The notes beneath the pieces are model-generated. The model did not search any database. It was given only the letters and a program-made list of their open reading frames with translations, and was not told the DNA's origin. Source: Azolla caroliniana (lineage: Eukaryota; Polypodiophyta). From it: DNA of 64,000 bases. Location: NCBI GenBank assembly GCA_043228905.1, contig JBHGNT010000018.1:17484001-17548000 (forward strand). Reading direction: 5' to 3'. The position numbers were made by a program, and so were the translations under genes. Below, piece after piece: positions 58,261 to 64,000 of the stretch; position 1 is the first letter of the stretch; the number at the start of each line of letters is the position of its first letter.

Positions 58261-60700
58261 GAAAATCAACCCCAATATTAATACAATGCTCTAGGACAAT
58301 ATCTAAAAGGTTCCTCAATTCAAAACCTTCATTGAAAAATGTTTCAATCATTGAAGTATGGTAAACACCCTCAAAGTATGGTAGATACCTAACTTTTGTA
58401 TTCCTTATTTATTATAAGGTTTTTTTTTTTTAAGGTAAAAACTACAAGGTATTCCTTATTGATAACATACACATCCATTTGCATTCGAATGAAGAAGAAT
58501 GTTTCCCAATGCATTCGAGTGTATTACGTACTATGGACCATTACTCTACAAGGTAATTTATGTATTTCCAATAATTATATTTCTGTGGATAGAAAACACA
58601 AGACTTCCATTCTTAAAAAATGAGTGTTTTCTTGGTTCTCAATTATCTTCAACAAAGAATTGAAGGCCTGCCACCAACATGTTGAGTCTCTTAATTTTGA
58701 ACTTCAACATGGGCTAGACACGACATCTATCATGCACTTGAATGCTTCCATTCTTGGTCATTACATATAATTGCTAAGCCATGACATCTATCCCTAAAAA
58801 TGTGCATGAGCTGGTTCAAATGATAGCATACTCAACCAAAGAACAACCATTCAGTCCCAGTCCCATACAGGAACATATTACCACAAGTGGGACAACCATT
58901 CAGCCCCATATCCAAAAAACATTTTCACAGGGGCACACTTTGTCTGCAAATTACAAATAGATGAACCGAGCAAGTAACAAACATGTGGTCAACAACCTCC
59001 CTTTAAGTCATTAATGAAATATAGACATGGTACTTACTCCATCGCTCTCCCTCTCCCTCTCCCTCTCTATCTTTATTATGACACGAACGAACATGCTATC
59101 CTTCAGCACAAAAGCTACAGCTTGTGGTTTTCCAAGCTCAAAAGATTTGAATGGAACAAAAAATACAGGCATTAGAGCAAAATACCAGTTACGCATATAA
59201 TGTTGACAATAGTAGTCACTCGTTTTTCAAAAATGTTGCACAGAAAGGACACATTTCTGATCTGCTGGATGTTAAAAGAAATAGATGCCATGACCTTTTA
59301 TTGATACAACTAGGAAGAATGAAGGCATACATACAATGATCCTTACTAACAAATGATTCTTTAACCAACAAATGAGTTATTCCTGTTGCATAAACATCAC
59401 GTACAAGGAACAAATTTTCCACTCTTTCATTGATTATTTATTTAGCATAAAGGCTGAGGGTCAAGTATATGCACAAGCTAGGAAGATTGGAGGCATAAAT
59501 GATATGGTACAATAATCTGAAAACCTATGGATTTCTAGTAACAGCAAATATTAAATACCCAAACTCCAGACATGTTAGACAGAAAGAGCCTATTATCTTG
59601 TTGTCTCCTGGATATCAAAGTTCTTGGTTTATACAAACCATCAAAGGCATACAACAGGTCATTGTTGACCTTCAATCAAACGGAGGCATAAATGAATAGC
59701 AAAACGAGAATCCTTGATATGTCTCCATTTGGACGGATGAACATCCATAAACAGAATGACATGCATGAACACACGAATTTCCCTAGTTTTTCATATGAAA
59801 GCAAAACGGAGTTCCACAATACGATGCAAAGGAATGGTTGGACCAAATTTTGATTGAGAGTAATGCATGAACATTACCAAAAGAAAATTCATATGAAAAG
59901 AAACTCAAACGAGTGTCTTTATCTTCAATGAGAACATACTCTCCACAAAATAACATGAGGAGAAAATCAAACAGAGTTTTCAAAAGAAATTTTTCTCGAA
60001 TAATCAATGAACGCCAAAAACGAAAATCCTTAAAATGCCTCTGATTGGATGGATCAAAACGACGTTTTGTCCAAAACTCCACAAACAATATCACCCGAAT
60101 GTAAAGAGATAAATCAAAGAAACTTCCCAAACTCAAATTTTGACTTGTAGTAATACACGAACGGAGATTTCCCTCTCGTTCTCTTTCTTTCTGTACAGAT
60201 AATGAACGGAGGGAAAAGGAATTGTTTTTTACTTACAGTATTTTATCCACGCGTAGAAAAGTGATGTTATAAGAAGATGAATAAATCAAAGGAACCTGAA
60301 AAATGAGGGGAACAAAAAAACATCGAAGGTTCTATGAGAGAAAATCGAGAAAGATCTCCGTTGGGGTTTATCCAAAAGATGGTGCAAAGGACAATACCTT
60401 GTCACAGGAGATGGGGAAGTAGAGCTTGTTAGACTTGATGCGCTTGAGATAATCTCATTCAGAAGTAGAAGAAGAAGATATTTACATCCATCTTTATGTT
60501 GCAGAAAATGGGAAGGTTCGTTTAATCACTCCGTTGAATTCGTGCGAAATAGTGTTGAGCATTGGGGAAAAAAAAGTGAGTAGAAAGTGCTGCAGGAGAT
60601 TTCACGTTCACGAGTGATGGAAAGCTGGTTCTACAGGTTCAGGCAAAGGCAAAAACCAAGTTCTTGGTCCTCCAATTGTACCCTCAAAACTAATTTCTTC
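58261..60700 (-). pseudogene. Class IV histone deacetylase-like fragment, diverged copy
   Basis: Exon 60237-60295 (59 bp, minus strand, intact CAG acceptor and CT|gtaagt donor) reads VPLIYSSSYNITFLRVD. Near 59730 a DVHPSKW segment is the LHPFD-SKW exon with its FD(S) residues lost. The rest of the unit is colinear with 541-2050 and 10340-12720 in reverse. No catalytic domain follows. A CT-rich run lies at 59041-59070. Confidence 0.58.
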
Positions 60701-60834
60701 TCTGAAACCGAAGCCAATAGTCTTATGGAGGCACTGTGATGCAAATAAGACTGAAAGAGTTTTCTGCGTAAGTCAAGTCGCGAGGAGAAGCTTGGTAAAT
60801 GATGGAGGAGTTAGTAGACCTCCACGTTGTCTAT

Positions 60835-60990
60835 CTGTGTGTGTGTGTGTGTGTGTCATGTACAGTTTAATGCGTGGATTTGTTCTTGACGTGAGGAGGA
60901 TCATACTGCAGGTAGGTTTAGGAGATCAACAACTGTATCCATTTGAAGAAGAAAGAAGAAAAGGCACTTGGCTTGATCGATCAATACTAA

Positions 60991-61083
<93 letters not shown>
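60835..61083 (+). repeat. Compound microsatellites GT, CT and CA
   Basis: GT run at 60837-60856, CT run at about 60991-61047 and CA run at about 61048-61082. Long frames over them (60792-61139 and minus-strand equivalents) are low-complexity artefacts. Confidence 0.95.
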
Positions 61084-61086
<3 letters not shown>

Positions 61087-62436
61087 TGGCTCCAATCAAT
61101 GGCCACCTCACCTCCACTGAAACACAGAGAGAGAGATGATGATGATGATGATGACATCTTCTTCATGGCAGACAGAATGCTGCAGCAGGCATTTCATGGG
61201 ATTGAAGAAGAATCAGAGATGAATGAAGGGCGGCAAAGCATTTCATTGAATGTGAATGAGAGAGAGAGAGAGGAATCATTCATTCATTCGAGACTATAAT
61301 TTGCTTTTGATTTTGTAGATATGTACGTATGTATTAATTGCATGTATGTACATATGTTTGTATGCATTAAGTAGAGATGATGGGATGGATGATATATGTA
61401 CTTACCATCCACCCCCCATGCATGTCATGGGTCATCATGGTCATGCATGCATGGCATGAGCTGGTTTATATTATAAATTTATATCAATATGCATGAGGAG
61501 GCATGAGTTTCAGTGACATTATAAACGAATCCTTGCGTACATTATAAATGTGTGTGTGTGTGTGTGGTCGATGAATGGGCAATATGGTCACAAATTGTGG
61601 GGAGATGATGATCATGGCAAATGCGGGCTCAGCAGTGGGCAATTGTTCAAATGATCTTCTGAGGGTCTCTCTCAAGACCTTTTATTGATACGACTAGGAA
61701 GAATGGAATCATTCATTCGAAACTGTTATTTGCTTTTGCTTTTGTACATATGTTATGCATGCATGTATGTATGTATGTATTAACTAGGGAACTAGGGATG
61801 ATGAATCATGATGTACCTACCATCTACCCCCATGCATAGATGGGTCATCATGGTCATGCATGCATGCATGAGATGGTTTATTATATCAATATGCATGAGG
61901 AGACATGAGCAAAAGCATGAGTTTGTGACAACATCTCTATTATCATGATTTGGAGGATCGGTGGGGATGGAGATGGAGAAAAGCAGGAACTAGATAATGA
62001 GCTACTTCTTCTTCGTATTCTGTTGCTACTTCTTTCGCAGACTTTTCGTACGTTCAAGCCATTAAATGAATAAATACATGAAATACATAAATGAAGTGGA
62101 ATCATTTGAATTATTTTTTGTTTGTATAAATATTAATGAGATGATGGGATTGCATGCCATGCATGAGATACATATCATGGACATGCATTAGATATCATGG
62201 ACATGTCGCGAGTTTCACATTCGTGGACATAAAGGAAAGTCGACGGATGGCAATATGGCCATGGCCTAACATATTAGTAAATTCACACATTGTTACCTTC
62301 TCCAAGTTTGTTTTGAGAGATGGTTAGATCCATATAAAGTAATAAACGTGTTCATGCAAGCATACAAACGTTTGAAATGGGAAATTTAGGTGTTTCTTGT
62401 TTTTTCTTATTTATCCTTTTGTGTTATTGATGATGA

Positions 62437-62500
62437 GCTCACCCTAGTGGTAAGTTGTTGTGCTACTATCACTTATGTATGTCTTGGGTTCGAATTCCAA
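62437..62500 (+). mobile_element. tRNA-derived SINE-like promoter, right copy
   Basis: TAGTGGTAAGTTGTTGTG, then GGTTCGAATTCC at 62487-62498. Mirror of 22400-22460. Confidence 0.4.
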
Positions 62501-63222
62501 TTTTCTCCCTATCTCTCTCTCTTTAGTGTGATGTCATAATAAATTTTTATGTTAGCCTCATGTTTTCTTATACGTTTTATGAGTTTTTGAACGTTTGATT
62601 ATAATGTATAATGACATCTTTTTATTCAATCCCTATAGTTCATACTCCTTTTTTTGTAAAGTTCTAAAGTGAAGAAATTGATACCTTCACTAGTTGCAAG
62701 ATGAGAACATCGATAATTGCAAGATGAGCTCATCATCAATACAATTATGTCTTTGAATTATTTGATTTTTATGTTTGTGCTTTCTAATGTTTAGTAGTTA
62801 AGTAATTCCTAAGTTTTGAACTTTCAATTTTTTATTCAATCAATATATAAGATAGACCATAGTTATTTTTTTGAAATTCCAATCTTTATTTTTTTCCCAA
62901 CTTTGAAATAATTTACCATACATGTTTCATTGAATCATTCTCGAATGTGAATGCACGTATGGTAGATCACATTGGGCTATCAATAAGAAGGAATGGGATC
63001 ATGTTAGCATATTAATTTATTCAATTTAGTTGCATTGATCCAATCTTCCATTAAAATCTTCATCCTAGATACAATATGTCACTTAGACTATGCATTCTAT
63101 ACACGTGGATAAGTGTGAGGGTTAAACGAGAATGTAAAGAAGGGGAGAATTACTTTTAATCCTCGGGATTGAGACAACCCATTAGGCCAAGTGTGAACTT
63201 GCTTGGGGGCCTTGGGTATCGC

Positions 63223-63230
63223 TATAAATA
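63223..63230 (+). promoter_or_regulatory. TATA-box-like motif, right copy
   Basis: TATAAATA, 54 bp ahead of the ATG at 63285. Confidence 0.45.
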
Positions 63231-63284
63231 AGAGGCCTAGCTACCCTCATTTCATCATCTTGTTCACTACGTCGAGACTCTGTC

Positions 63285-63530
63285 TTGTGGTGGGTCAACT
63301 CTTGTAGCGAGCGCGCCAACACCAGGTACGACTCAACGCCACTGGAAGCTATTGTGCATGTTGTGCTTGAAATGTATTTTTACCACAGGAAAATTGTGGT
63401 CATGTCTCCAATGCAAATTTATTGTGGCTTCCACCATTGCCTACCAATGTGTGAGTTAAATACCACATTTTTCCTGCATGGTTACGAATTAGTACCCATT
63501 CATGGTTGGTCATTCTGTGTTCTAATCTAA
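63285..63530 (+). CDS. Conserved 81-residue ORF, right copy
   Basis: Same frame as 21368-21613 with two substitutions (Ser to Asn, Val to Ala). It has several Cys and His residues (CGFHHCLPMCEL) but no recognised motif. It may be an LTR-derived transcript rather than a gene. Confidence 0.35.
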   Translation: MWWVNSCSERANTRYDSTPLEAIVHVVLEMYFYHRKIVVMSPMQIYCGFHHCLPMCELNTTFFLHGYELVPIHGWSFCVLI

Positions 63531-63629
63531 CACCTTTGTATTGTTGCATGCAATGGCAAACTCCAACTCACAAATTGCTCATAATTCATAATAATAAAAA
63601 CAGGAACAAAGCATCGAGGATAATTGTGA

Positions 63630-64000
63630 TGGCCCTGCATTGTATGTTCAAAAGCCTAGGTTAGCAAATTGACATTCTATTTCCTTCGTCAGTTCTGTTC
63701 AGAAAAATAGGAAATACAACAATATTTCTCTCTCCCCCTTTCTGTAACTAACTTTACTAAAGTATAAAACCCTTCTCGGGAGCTAAATATTATACAACAT
63801 TCTTAATGTATGTACAGTAGCGAAATATGACAAGGTCTATTGGGAAATCGTTAGTATGAAATGCATAATTCGTCAAAGGTTGCCATTCGTAACGAATCCT
63901 TGACAAACTTGATGGACCACCACGAGGCAAAAGGAATGATAAAGGTGTGTGTATTCTTACCTCCTCTTGTCCATTCCCTTGTAGAAACTTGGAAGGGATA
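63630..64000 (-). repeat. Boundary repeat, far right copy
   Basis: Reverse copy of about 170-530, indicating that another block A-like unit may continue beyond the window. Confidence 0.75.

Larger units (their letters stand above)
61140..63850. repeat. Block C, right copy
   Basis: Reverse counterpart of 21076-24747, missing 22977-23917 and with a rearranged order between 61140 and 61920. It carries CATGCATG-rich patches at 61420-61480, 61760-61880 and 62145-62200. Confidence 0.85.

Noticed and set aside
60792-61139. 115-residue frame with Ser-Leu and Thr-His runs
   Set aside because: Produced by GT, CT and CA microsatellites; no conservation in the block C counterpart.

Overview
This window is nuclear DNA from a land plant, probably a flowering plant, although the sequence alone does not fix the species. 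The evidence is Ty1/copia and LINE retroelement remnants, several solo LTRs with 5-bp target duplications, split genes with short AT-rich introns, and long CT, CA and AT microsatellites. Almost all open reading frames are short and decayed. A 100-N assembly gap lies at 24748-24847.

The dominant architecture is nested inverted segmental duplication. Block A (1-13241) reappears reversed at 33445-44437, colinear with only small indels except one 2.3-kb deletion. Block B (about 13040-17100) reappears reversed at about 48980-53900. Block C (about 21076-24747) reappears reversed at about 61140-63850. Each block has its own symmetry axis, so this is not one simple palindrome. Retroelements fill the spaces between blocks: LINE (17398-18024, 31100-32760, 46081-48600), copia (5237-9451, 18025-20800, 24848-25310, 37238-41532, 44487-45650, 54430-57990) and four solo LTRs (25885-26340, 27786-28541, 46326-47261, 47921-48494).

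The most interesting content is a pair of paralogous split genes in block B: 13477-15659 on the + strand and 50642-53476 on the - strand. Their last exon encodes a Cys2-Cys2 zinc finger resembling the plant Dof finger, with a longer loop, followed by a basic nuclear-localisation-like stretch and an Asn-rich tail. Upstream is a tandem array of acidic exons alternating between a 156-bp type A and a 138-bp type B, repeating every 459-460 bp. All are flanked by phase-1 introns, so copies can be gained or lost without breaking the frame. I count A-B-A on the left and B-A-B-A-B-A on the right. I infer a transcription-factor-like protein whose acidic segment expands by exon-pair duplication. A head-to-head inverted pair of pseudogene fragments of the same family lies at 2113-2885 and could produce a hairpin RNA against these genes.

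Four fragments of a class IV histone deacetylase gene (HDA2/HDAC11 type) are also present: about 541-2050, 10207-11140, the mirror of the latter, and 58261-60700. One copia element, duplicated in both arms of block A, contains an antisense, intron-retaining fragment of a DNA N4/N6-methylase-like gene. The rest is mostly intergenic, with local tandem repeats at 28556-28705, 29703-29850, 30050-30590 and 58000-58260.
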